Part shown: positions 1 to 5,333 of the stretch, piece by piece
Layout of the letters: each line of letters opens with the position of its first letter
Numbering within the stretch: the stretch's first letter is position 1
Assembly: GCA_036399715.1 (NCBI GenBank)
Contig: DASWMO010000094.1
Location: 1 to 10,285, forward strand
Length of the DNA: 10,285 nucleotides
Origin: DASVSE01 sp036399715
GTDB lineage: Bacteria; Bacteroidota; Rhodothermia; Rhodothermales; Rubricoccaceae
Direction: 5' to 3'
Translations under genes and position numbers: made by a program
The notes under the pieces: model-generated
The model's database searches: none
What the model saw: only the letters and a program-made list of their open reading frames with translations
Told to the model about the DNA's origin: nothing

Positions 1-101
1 CGGACCTCGAGGCGCACCTCGACCGGCCAGCAGCTCTGGGCCCGCGCGAAGCCAGCCGTACCCAGGAGGGTAGCGAGGGCGAGGGCGAGGCGGACGTTCA
101 T
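1..101 (-). CDS. N-terminus of an exported protein (partial, runs off left edge)
   Basis: The minus strand opens with ATG at 101 and stays open to the window edge, giving 33 complete codons. The translation begins MNVRLALALATLLGTAGFAR and continues AQSCWPVEVRLEV. This is a clear signal peptide: one Arg near the start, a Leu/Ala hydrophobic core, and an ARA-Q type signal peptidase I site at about residue 21/22. The protein is therefore exported to the periplasm or beyond. The codons are almost all G/C-ending, like the neighbouring genes. A TAnnTTTG-like box (TAGATTTC) lies 23 bases upstream of the ATG. The function cannot be read from the visible piece. It is divergent from the small ORF at 198. 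Confidence 0.7.
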   Translation of the reverse strand, partial: MNVRLALALATLLGTAGFARAQSCWPVEVRLEV

Positions 102-124
102 AGGACGTGTCTCGGAGGCGCCCG

Positions 125-132
125 GAAATCTA
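125..132 (-). promoter_or_regulatory. Candidate -7 promoter box for the left-edge gene
   Basis: Read on the minus strand this is TAGATTTC, differing from the Bacteroidota -7 consensus TAnnTTTG at one defined position. It lies 23 bases before the ATG at 101. No TTTG is present at the expected -33 spacing, so the call rests on the -7 match and its position. A similar box sits 24 bases before the nucleotidyltransferase start (4297-4304). Confidence 0.33.
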
Positions 133-164
133 CAAGGGGACCAAACTCAGGTCCATCCCCGCGG

Positions 165-194
165 CCCGTCCCGCCTGACCTCGCCGAGTGGCAG
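165..194 (+). repeat. Dispersed 30-base repeat, copy A
   Basis: Bases 165-194 match 2520-2549 at 27 of 30 positions. The three differences fall at 176, 188 and 193. Read in the frame of the ORF at 198, both copies encode P-V-P-P-D-L-A-(E/D)-W-(Q/R). Two of the three differences are at third codon positions, and one of those is synonymous. This suggests the repeat was conserved as protein-coding sequence, not as a DNA element. Copy A has no in-frame ATG or GTG upstream of it, and the region matching the copy B start codon reads ATC with two bases fewer before the shared block. Confidence 0.6.
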
Positions 195-197
195 TCC

Positions 198-476
198 ATG
201 CGCCTCATCGTCGCCGGCCCCGTTCTCGATCCCCGCCTCGGCGGGTGCGCCCCGGACGAGATTGGCGACGTCGCCCGTCGCGCGGCCGAGGACCTCGCTG
301 CGATCGTCGACCTCCCCGAGCGGACCCTCGACGACGTCGACAAGGACGGCTTTCCGTACGGGGTGACGATCACGCCGCCAGAAGACGAGGGGTCGCGTCT
401 CGCTCAGGGGGAGCGCCCTGGTGAGATTGTGCGGCCACGAGGGAGGGGCGATTGCGCGTGCCCCTGTCGGTGGTAA
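198..476 (+). CDS. Unrecognised small acidic protein, possibly 5'-truncated
   Basis: This is a 92-codon frame starting MRLIVAGPVLDPRLGG. I do not recognise a family. The first 65 or so codons are strongly G/C-ending and rich in Asp, Glu and Ala (EDLAAIVDLPERTLDDVDKD at residues 31-50), as expected of a real gene in this genome. The last 25 codons (Arg, Gly and Cys rich) lose that bias, so the original 3' end may be gone. The coding-like repeat 165-194 is in the same open frame just upstream, so the ancestral protein may have started earlier with a segment PVPPDLAEWQS; no ATG or GTG is available there. It lies 48 bases before the CHRD gene on the same strand. It could be an intact small gene from ATG 198 or a decaying remnant. 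Confidence 0.4.
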   Translation: MRLIVAGPVLDPRLGGCAPDEIGDVARRAAEDLAAIVDLPERTLDDVDKDGFPYGVTITPPEDEGSRLAQGERPGEIVRPRGRGDCACPCRW

Positions 477-493
477 GAAAGCAGCACCTTACC
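472..493. promoter_or_regulatory. Short inverted repeat upstream of the CHRD gene
   Basis: GGTAAG at 472-477 and CTTACC at 488-493 are perfect 6-base inverted arms around a 10-base spacer. They lie at the end of the ORF at 198 and 31 bases before the start of the secreted CHRD protein. It could be a weak terminator or an operator half-site pair. A poor -7-like box (TACCCTAG, 490-497) overlaps it, 27 bases before the ATG at 525. Confidence 0.2.
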
Positions 494-524
494 CTAGAGC
501 CGCCACCCTCCGACCCCTTCCCGC

Positions 525-1823
525 ATGCGCATCGTCACTCCCCAGGCGGCCCTCACAGCCGTGCTCCTCCTCGCGGCCCTCCTCGTCGGCGGGCCTGCCC
601 GCGCGCAGTTCTACCGCGCCAACCTCACCGGCCTCAGTGAGGTCCCGTCCAACAACACGGCGGCCTTCGGCGCCGCCATCGTCCACCTCAACGGGACCCG
701 GGTCACGGTCACCGGCGCCTTCCACGGGCTCACCGGGCCGTACTTCCTCTCGCACATCCACGAGTGCGCATCGCCCACCACAAACGGGCCGATCCGGTTC
801 GACCTCGCCCCCGTCCTCGACGCCGACGGGCGCGGCGGGCGGTGGACCGAGTCGAACACGACGACGTTCTCGAACGCCCTCGTGACGGCGCTCCAGACGG
901 GCCTCCTGTACACCAACGTCCACTGGAACGAGGCCATCCTCGGCACCCGCGGGACGGTCGTCCCCGCCGTCGTGATCCACGAGCTCCGCGTGGACCAGAC
1001 GGGCGACGACAACGACGAGTACTTCGAGCTGGCTGGCCCGGCGGGCACGAGCCTCGACGGGCTCACGTACGTCGTCATCACGGGCTCCGGCACCGTCGAG
1101 TACGCGCAGTCCCTCAACGGGCAGAGCATCCCGGCCGACGGGTACTTCCTGGCCGGCGGGGGCGACGACCTCGACAACACGGTGCTCGGCGTGGCGGTGG
1201 ACCTCCAGCTCGACCCCGCCTTCGCGAACGGCGTCGGCGTGACGCACCTCCTCGTTGCCGGGTTCATGGGCTCGGTCGGAGACGACCTCGACACGAACGA
1301 CGACGGGGCGCTCGACGCGCGGCCATGGGCGACCACCTTCGACGCCGTTGGGCTCTCCGACGACACGACGGCGGACTTCGTCCATGCGACGGCCCTCGGG
1401 TTCGTCGACCTCCCGGCCGACGGGACGGTCCCCTTCGGGTACGCCTTCCGCGACCGCGCGAAAGGGGTGTGGCGCGGCGGGCAGTTCGAGCCCGTGGGCG
1501 GGCAGGACACACCGGGCACGGCGAACGCCCTCCCCGTGGCGAACGAGCCGGCCGCGGGCATCACCGAGCTGGGGCTCATGGTCGACGCGAACCCCGCGCA
1601 CCACCACGTCGGCGTCCGGTTCACGCTCCCGGAGGCGGCCACCGTCCGGCTCGCGATCTACGACGTGGCGGGCCGCGAGGTCGCCGTGCTGGCCGACGGG
1701 TCGTGGCCGGTCGGGGAGGGGTCGGCGGTGATCGACCCCTCGGAGTTCGCCGCCGGCGTGTACATCGTCCGCCTCACGGCGGGCGACGCCTCGGTCTCCC
1801 GGACCATCACGCTCGCCCGCTGA
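525..1823 (+). CDS. Secreted CHRD domain / lamin-tail-like protein with T9SS sorting domain
   Basis: This is a 432-residue exported protein. Residues 1-27 form a signal peptide (hydrophobic core LTAVLLLAALLVGG, cleavage after ARA). Residues 29 to about 145 match a CHRD domain, with LSEVPSNNTAAFGAA near the start, a SHIHE motif at 76-80 and GLLYTNVHW at 126-134. Residues about 148-338 resemble a lamin-tail-domain-like module: VVIHELRVDQTGDDNDEYFE at 149-168, DDLDTNDDG at 253-261 and the closing TPGTAN at 329-334. Residues about 347-432 form a T9SS type A sorting domain (VRLAIYDVAGREVAVL, then AAGVYIVRL), so the protein is expected to cross the outer membrane and be attached to or released from the surface. 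CHRD domains have no settled bacterial function, and lamin-tail modules are often found beside extracellular hydrolases, but no catalytic domain is seen here. A structural or adhesive role is inference. ATG 525 is chosen because the signal peptide begins there. Confidence 0.85.
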   Translation: MRIVTPQAALTAVLLLAALLVGGPARAQFYRANLTGLSEVPSNNTAAFGAAIVHLNGTRVTVTGAFHGLTGPYFLSHIHECASPTTNGPIRFDLAPVLDADGRGGRWTESNTTTFSNALVTALQTGLLYTNVHWNEAILGTRGTVVPAVVIHELRVDQTGDDNDEYFELAGPAGTSLDGLTYVVITGSGTVEYAQSLNGQSIPADGYFLAGGGDDLDNTVLGVAVDLQLDPAFANGVGVTHLLVAGFMGSVGDDLDTNDDGALDARPWATTFDAVGLSDDTTADFVHATALGFVDLPADGTVPFGYAFRDRAKGVWRGGQFEPVGGQDTPGTANALPVANEPAAGITELGLMVDANPAHHHVGVRFTLPEAATVRLAIYDVAGREVAVLADGSWPVGEGSAVIDPSEFAAGVYIVRLTAGDASVSRTITLAR

Positions 1824-1875
1824 GCAGGGCGCGGTGCGAGGGAGGCCCGGCGTCGAGGCGTACACGCACACGAGC

Positions 1876-1907
1876 GAGATCGAGGACGGGGCCCCGTCCT
1901 CGATCTC
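1876..1907. terminator. Perfect 32-base palindrome after the CHRD gene
   Basis: The arms GAGATCGAGGACGGGG (1876-1891) and CCCCGTCCTCGATCTC (1892-1907) are exact reverse complements with no spacer, 53 bases after the stop at 1823. As RNA this would be a very stable hairpin with the innermost bases forming the loop. There is no T-run on either side, so it is not a canonical intrinsic terminator. It could instead act as a T-less terminator or 3'-end stabiliser, or be a site for a dimeric DNA-binding protein or recombinase. Confidence 0.5.
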
Positions 1908-1948
1908 CGCGTCAAAGCCCCGCGGGGCAGGCCCGTCGCCGTCGAGTT

Positions 1949-1965
1949 CACCACCGACGGTGGTG
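1949..1965. repeat. Short hairpin (7-base arms, 3-base loop)
   Basis: CACCACC, loop GAC, GGTGGTG: a perfect 7-base inverted repeat, 41 bases past the larger palindrome. No T-run follows. It may be a second element of the same transcript end, or chance in GC-rich DNA. Confidence 0.3.
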
Positions 1966-2054
1966 GAGCGAGAGCCGGACAAGAGCGCGTTCGAGCGCCT
2001 CGCGCCGAAGCGGCCGCCGGATCTGTTCTCCGCCGCGTATCTGTCGCCGTCCCG

Positions 2055-2318
2055 GTGGTACCAGACGTCAACGGATCAGCCAATGACAAGGCAGCGGCCG
2101 TCATCCGTTCTCGTCGCCTCACCGACCATCCAGTCTTCGCCGGCGGTGATGCTGATCTCAGATGGAAGCTCGGGCAGCTTCATAGAGAGCAGGGCGGTCG
2201 TGATGTACGTCACTCGTTCCTCCGCGCGGTCGCTTGCTGCCCTGACCATGCGTTGGAGTGGTTCGACACGGTGACGCTGAGCGGGGTGCTCTGCCCGGCT
2301 AGCTCTACGTCAGGCTGA
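2055..2318 (+). pseudogene. Possible TPR-like gene remnant
   Basis: A frame opening with GTG at 2055 encodes 87 residues, and the same frame is open all the way back to the CHRD stop at 1823. The segment DLRWKLGQLHREQGGRDVRH continuing SFLRAVACCPDHALEWF has TPR-like spacing: a W-x-x-L-G start, a central G, an A in the second helix, then P-x-H-A. That resembles one tetratricopeptide unit. Third-position G/C drops to about half around 2058-2210, unlike the intact genes here, and no convincing start or complete domain is visible. The 3' part overlaps a minus-strand ORF (2210-2410) that is an equally good reading. I treat this as a remnant or spurious frame, not a functional gene. Confidence 0.25.
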
Positions 2319-2410
2319 TACAGGAGGTCGGATTGATACAGGTCTCCGTCGAAGTGGGGGTTGTCGCTGGCGGTGTAGACGCGCTGGAGCGGTGCGATTG
2401 TGATGCGCAT
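2210..2410 (-). CDS. Unrecognised small ORF (66 residues)
   Basis: The minus strand reads MRITIAPLQRVYTASDNPHF from ATG 2410 and ends with TGA at 2212-2210. Roughly four fifths of its third positions are G or C, slightly better than the plus-strand frame it overlaps. It contains a small internal repeat, LYQSD then LLYQPD, reflecting a TGATACAGG direct repeat in the plus strand near 2317 and 2334. A weak -7-like box (TAGGTTCT, 2446-2439) lies 28 bases upstream of the ATG, within the inverted-repeat cluster. No family is recognised and there is no signal peptide or membrane segment. It could be a real small gene, a truncated N-terminus, or noise. Confidence 0.3.
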   Translation of the reverse strand: MRITIAPLQRVYTASDNPHFDGDLYQSDLLYQPDVELAGQSTPLSVTVSNHSNAWSGQQATARRNE

Positions 2411-2431
2411 CGGTGTCGGGGTGGGGCTCGT

Positions 2432-2489
2432 GGGTACGAGAACCTACCCCTCGCCAGAGGGGACGTCAGGGTAGCGTTGTTACCCTGAC
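2432..2489. promoter_or_regulatory. Cluster of competing inverted repeats
   Basis: Three hairpins lie within 58 bases. The first is GGGTA 2432-2436 with TACCC 2445-2449. The second is CCCCTC 2447-2452 with GAGGGG 2457-2462 (loop GCCA). The third is GTCAGGGTA 2465-2473 with TACCCTGAC 2481-2489 (loop GCGTTGT). Hairpins one and two share 2447-2449 and exclude each other. The order GGGTA, TACCC, GGGTA, TACCC also allows the first TACCC to pair with the second GGGTA. It lies between the starts of the divergent ORFs at 2410 (minus) and 2508 (plus), so it could be an operator array or an attenuator-like leader. Neither can be settled from sequence. Confidence 0.4.
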
Positions 2490-2507
2490 CGCTCGCAGCC
2501 GCCCGTA

Positions 2508-2570
2508 ATGGCCCGCCGCCCCGTCCCGCCCGACCTCGCCGACTGGCGGCCATTGTCATATACCGGACGC
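2508..2570 (+). pseudogene. Gene-start fragment carrying repeat copy B
   Basis: From ATG 2508 the frame reads MARRPVPPDLADW; these 13 codons have nearly all G/C third positions. After about 2550 the codons become A/T-ending (CCA TTG TCA TAT) and the frame then runs antisense through the lipoprotein gene. The first 14 codons include the 30-base repeat 2520-2549, matched at 165-194 before the ORF at 198. The simplest reading is the preserved 5' end of a gene whose body has been lost. I do not know the family. The long continuation of this frame past 2571 is antisense to other coding sequence and is not accepted. Confidence 0.3.
2520..2549 (+). repeat. Dispersed 30-base repeat, copy B
   Basis: Matches 165-194 at 27 of 30 positions, in the same orientation. 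In the frame of ATG 2508 it encodes PVPPDLADWR; copy A encodes PVPPDLAEWQ. Unlike copy A, copy B has an in-frame ATG four codons before the repeat. Similarity ends sharply on both sides. Confidence 0.6.
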
Positions 2571-2705
2571 CTACCGCTCCAGCTTGGCCGTGAACCGGTG
2601 GACCTTCGTGCACGGCAGCTCGTCTCGCCCGACAGCCCGCCGCCAGTGGATGTCGGCGACCCGGTGCCCGTCAGTGCGGGGCGTCGCTCGTTCACGGCCG
2701 ACGGC
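2571..2705 (-). pseudogene. Gene-end-like remnant downstream of the lipoprotein gene
   Basis: Directly after the lipoprotein stop, the same minus-strand frame runs on for 44 codons to TAG at 2573-2571. It has no start codon of its own. It ends GHRVADIHWRRAVGR then DELPCTKVHRFTAKLER. The balanced composition (His, Trp, Lys, Phe, Ile) and mostly G/C third positions look like the C-terminus of a soluble protein and unlike the other frames here. I recognise no family with confidence. It may be the tail of a deleted gene whose 5' part was replaced by the lipoprotein gene, or a read-through extension; the first is preferred because the two differ in character. Confidence 0.3.
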
Positions 2706-3125
2706 TCATGGACGCGCGTATCGCACCTCCACGCCAACCTGCCGCGCTGCCGCCTCGACGGCCGCCCACGCCGGCGACGCAGGTCCGCGCGGGCCGGGCC
2801 GTGCGAGAGGCATGACCTCGCGCCCGACGCGTACCTCGCCGCGCACCGTCACGGTCGTCGACGCGCCACCGTCGGCTTCGGTGGCGTCGACGAGCAGGCG
2901 GACCGGACCGCCGACAGTCTCGCGCCACCCAGTCGCGAACGCGCGTCGGGCGGGCACCTCTGTTTTTCCTGCCGAGGGCCAGCCCGACCGGCGGAGCACG
3001 TTCCGCGCCAGGCTCAGCGCCGCGTCGGGTGGCAACTCGCTCGGAAACGACAGAGCGGTGGCCGGTGCGGGCCGCGCCGCGGCGCACCCGCCGACGAGCA
3101 GCATCAGCGCGAGTCGCCGCGTCAC
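2706..3125 (-). CDS. Small predicted lipoprotein
   Basis: This is a 139-residue protein from GTG 3125. It begins MTRRLALMLLVGGC, a short lipoprotein signal (two Arg, hydrophobic core, lipobox V-G-G-C) with the lipid-anchored Cys at residue 14. The mature part has no further membrane segment. It carries PPDAALSLARNVLRRSGW at about 32-49, and the sequence between 72 and 108 alternates polar and hydrophobic residues in beta-like fashion (VRLLVDATEADGG then STTVTVRGEVRVG). It ends with an Ala-rich helix. The start is chosen because it overlaps the stop of the upstream DUF3224 gene as GTGA, a translational-coupling arrangement, and because the signal sequence begins there. No family is recognised. 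It is likely co-transcribed with the DUF3224 gene and anchored in the envelope. Confidence 0.65.
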   Translation of the reverse strand: MTRRLALMLLVGGCAAARPAPATALSFPSELPPDAALSLARNVLRRSGWPSAGKTEVPARRAFATGWRETVGGPVRLLVDATEADGGASTTVTVRGEVRVGREVMPLARPGPRGPASPAWAAVEAAARQVGVEVRYARP

Positions 3126-3553
3126 GGAAGCTCGACGTTCAGCGTCAGCGTATGGCCGTCTGGTCCCTGCGCGATCCCGACCGTCCCGGCGATGCCCGCG
3201 AGCGCCCCCGTGCCCGAGTTCGGGACGACGACGCCGGTCGGGTCCGCGTCCTGCGCTCCGCCCGAGACCGCGCCGTGCTGGAACGCGAACGTCCCCTCGC
3301 GGCCGTCGAGGCGGCCGGTAAACTGCTCCAGCGCGGTGTAAACCGCCCCGCGCGCCGGGTCCGCCGGGTCTGCGAGGCAGGTCAGCATCACGACGACGCC
3401 TTCGCCGTCGAGGCGACCCGAGTACGTCTTCCGGATCGTGACGCGGCCGAAGGCCGGGCCAGTTGAGGTGGATCCGGTCGATGCAGGCCACGAGCTGGCC
3501 TCATCGGCCGGTTCCCATGCTGTGATCGAGAAGGGGGTAGTGACGTGGAGCAT
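3122..3553 (-). CDS. DUF3224 family protein
   Basis: This is a 143-residue protein from ATG 3553. The order of conserved elements fits DUF3224: an opening strand with FSITAWEP (8-15), GRVTIRKTYSGRLDGEGVVV (36-55), ALEQFTGRLDGREGTFAFQH (74-93), then VVPNSGTGALAGIAGTVGI (109-127) and a closing strand LTLNVEL. Family members are small soluble beta-barrel-like proteins of unknown function. There is no signal peptide, so it is probably cytoplasmic. Residues 19-33 (ASSWPASTGSTSTGP) form a Ser/Thr-rich stretch with more A/T-ending codons than the rest, an unusual linker between the first and second strands. Its stop overlaps the GTG of the lipoprotein gene by four bases. The longer open frame upstream of 3553 is antisense to the MarC gene and is rejected. 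Confidence 0.75.
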   Translation of the reverse strand: MLHVTTPFSITAWEPADEASSWPASTGSTSTGPAFGRVTIRKTYSGRLDGEGVVVMLTCLADPADPARGAVYTALEQFTGRLDGREGTFAFQHGAVSGGAQDADPTGVVVPNSGTGALAGIAGTVGIAQGPDGHTLTLNVELP

Positions 3554-3662
3554 GGCAGTGGAGGGCGGGCCGGCAGAGTAGCGCCGGACCGACGGCTTTT
3601 CTGCGGTGCCCGGCCCCGGCTGAGCCGAGCTTGCGGCTTGCCGCCGCCCCGACGGGTCCCGC

Positions 3663-4241
3663 ATGTCGCTCCTCTCTGCGTTCGTCCTGCTGTTCTTCGT
3701 GATGGACGCCTTCGGCAACATCCCGCTGTTCCTCGCCGCGCTCGCGCCCGTCGCGCCGGAGCGGCGCCGCGTCGTCGTCGCGCGCGAGTTGTTCATCGCG
3801 CTCGGCGTGCTCGTGCTGTTCCTCTTTGCCGGGCCGGGGATCCTGCGTGCGCTCGGTGTCTCCCAGGGCTCGCTCTCCATCGCCGGGGGCATCGTCCTGT
3901 TCCTGATCGCACTCCGGATGATCTTCCCGCAGCACCACGGCACGATGGCCGAGGAGGCGGTCGACGCCGAGCCGTTCGTCGTCCCGCTCGCGATCCCGTT
4001 CGTGGCCGGCCCGAGCGCGATGGCATCCGTGATGCTGTTCGTCAGCCGCGAGCCCGACCGGTGGCCCGAGTGGCTCGCCGCGCTCGTGATGGCGTGGGCC
4101 GCGACGGCCGCGATCCTGCTCCTCGCGCCGCGCCTCGCGCGGATGCTCGGCCGCCGCGGCCTCGTCGCCATCGAGCGCCTGATGGGCATGATCCTGACCG
4201 CCCTCGCCGTCGAGATGGTTGTCCGTGGCGTGGGCGGGTGA
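3663..4241 (+). CDS. yhgN: MarC/YhgN family integral membrane protein
   Basis: This is a 192-residue inner-membrane protein with about six hydrophobic segments, near 4-24, 43-63, 70-88, 104-126, 136-156 and 168-190. Family motifs are present: FFVMDAFGNIPLF (11-23), SIAGGIVLFLIALRMIFP (72-89), EPFVVPLAIPFVAGPSAMA (103-121) and ERLMGMILTALAVEMVVRG (171-189). It resembles E. coli YhgN more than MarC itself, and its length is normal for the family. The family is loosely linked to small-molecule or amino-acid transport; MarC does not itself confer multidrug resistance. It is divergent from the DUF3224 gene with a 109-base shared upstream region. The start at 3663 gives the expected N-terminal helix. 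Confidence 0.9.
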   Translation: MSLLSAFVLLFFVMDAFGNIPLFLAALAPVAPERRRVVVARELFIALGVLVLFLFAGPGILRALGVSQGSLSIAGGIVLFLIALRMIFPQHHGTMAEEAVDAEPFVVPLAIPFVAGPSAMASVMLFVSREPDRWPEWLAALVMAWAATAAILLLAPRLARMLGRRGLVAIERLMGMILTALAVEMVVRGVGG

Positions 4242-4296
4242 TGCCCGAGCGGGGAGCCTTCACCCGTCTTCTACCCGCGCCCCGTGTCGGTCCCGG

Positions 4297-4304
4297 TATC
4301 TTCG
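4297..4304 (+). promoter_or_regulatory. Candidate -7 promoter box for the nucleotidyltransferase
   Basis: TATCTTCG, one defined position off the Bacteroidota -7 consensus TAnnTTTG, ending 24 bases before the ATG at 4329. No -33 TTTG is seen at the expected spacing. The position relative to the start is nearly the same as for the box at 125-132. The 87-base gap after the MarC gene leaves room for an independent promoter. Confidence 0.33.
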
Positions 4305-4328
4305 CCGGCCCTCACCCAGCCCGCTCCC

Positions 4329-5333
4329 ATGAAACTGATCGTCCCGATGGCCGGCCGTGGCACGCGCCTGCGCCCGCACACGCACGTCACGCCGAAGCCT
4401 CTCCTGCCCGTCGCCGGGACGCCGATGGTCGAGCGCATCATCGAGACGTTCGTCGGCGCCTTCGAGGCGCCGTTCAGCGAGGCCGTCTTCATCCTCGGGC
4501 CGGACTTCGGGCAGGAGGTCCGCGACAGCCTCACCGCGATCTGCGCGCGCCACGGCATCGCCGCCCACTTCGCCGTCCAGGAGACCGCCCTCGGTACGGC
4601 CCACGCCGTCGCCTCGGCCGGCGAGCACCTCGCCGGCGAGGTCGTCGTGGTGTTCGCGGACACGCTGTTCACCATGGACAGCGTCGCGGCGTTCACCTCG
4701 GACGCCGTGATCTGGGTCCAGACCGTCGAGGACCCCAGCCGCTTCGGCGTCGTCGTCAAGGACGGCGAGCGGATCACGGACTTTGTCGAGAAGCCAGACA
4801 CGCCGATTTCGAACGAGGCCATCGTCGGCATCTACTACATCCGCGACGGGGACACGCTGCGCCGCGAGGTCCAGTACCTCCTCGACCACAACGTGACCGG
4901 CAAGGGCGGCGAGTACCAGATCACCGACGCCTTCGACCGGATGCTCAAGGCCGGCCAGACGTTCACGACGGCCGCGGTTTCGGAGTGGCTGGACTGCGGC
5001 ACCATCCCGGCGCTGATGGAAACGAGCGCGGTCGTGCTCGGCCAGCCCGGGCAGAACGCCAAGCACGGGACGGTCGAGGCGGGCTCGACCCTCGTGGAGC
5101 CCGTCTTTATGGGCCCCGGTGCCGTCGTCCGCGGCAACTCGACGGTCGGGCCGAACGTGTCGCTCGAAGCCGGTGCCGTCGTGGATGGGTCGACCGTCCG
5201 CGATTCCATCGTCTTCGCCGATGGCACCGTCACAGGCTCGACGCTTGAGGGCTCGCTCGTCGGGCACCACGCGGCCGTCTCGGGCTTCTCGGGCACGCTC
5301 AACATCGGCGACCACGCCACGGTCGGGGACTAG
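4329..5333 (+). CDS. Sugar-phosphate nucleotidyltransferase with left-handed beta-helix tail
   Basis: This is a 334-residue enzyme predicted to join a sugar 1-phosphate to an NTP, making an NDP-sugar for surface polysaccharide or glycan synthesis. The NTP-binding signature is complete: GRGTRLRP at 9-16 and TPKPLLPVAG at 21-30. Further family elements are QETALGTAHA (84-93), the metal-binding Asp of VFADTLF (D111), VEKP (153-156), GEYQITDAF (194-202) and EWLDCG (219-224). From about residue 245 the chain becomes hexapeptide repeats (AGAVVDGSTVRDSIVFADGT region, 281-300), a left-handed beta-helix. The sequence is closest in style to Bacteroidota proteins annotated as glucose-1-phosphate thymidylyltransferase-like; the actual nucleotide and sugar cannot be decided here. 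The start at 4329 is preferred over 4284 because the fold starts at MKLIVPMAG. No partner sugar-biosynthesis genes are adjacent. Confidence 0.85.
   Translation: MKLIVPMAGRGTRLRPHTHVTPKPLLPVAGTPMVERIIETFVGAFEAPFSEAVFILGPDFGQEVRDSLTAICARHGIAAHFAVQETALGTAHAVASAGEHLAGEVVVVFADTLFTMDSVAAFTSDAVIWVQTVEDPSRFGVVVKDGERITDFVEKPDTPISNEAIVGIYYIRDGDTLRREVQYLLDHNVTGKGGEYQITDAFDRMLKAGQTFTTAAVSEWLDCGTIPALMETSAVVLGQPGQNAKHGTVEAGSTLVEPVFMGPGAVVRGNSTVGPNVSLEAGAVVDGSTVRDSIVFADGTVTGSTLEGSLVGHHAAVSGFSGTLNIGDHATVGD

Noticed and set aside
156..200. tRNA-like or ncRNA reading of the 165-194 and 2520-2549 repeats
   Set aside because: The minus-strand translation (SARSGGTGR) recalls tRNA shadows, but there is no T-loop GTTCRANNC, no anticodon arm and no acceptor pairing. 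The substitutions follow codon positions.
489..1982. Long minus-strand open frame of 497 codons opposite the CHRD gene
   Set aside because: It is Arg, Gly and Asp rich with no domain, and mirrors the high-GC codon pattern of the real gene on the other strand, which has a signal peptide, domains and a sorting tail.
3554..4189. N-terminal extension of the DUF3224 frame to 4189
   Set aside because: The extension is antisense to the MarC gene and has no family match; the DUF3224 fold is complete from ATG 3553.
3545..5248. 567-codon plus-strand frame across the MarC and nucleotidyltransferase genes
   Set aside because: It is out of frame with two well-supported genes and its translation is Arg/Pro/Ala low complexity.
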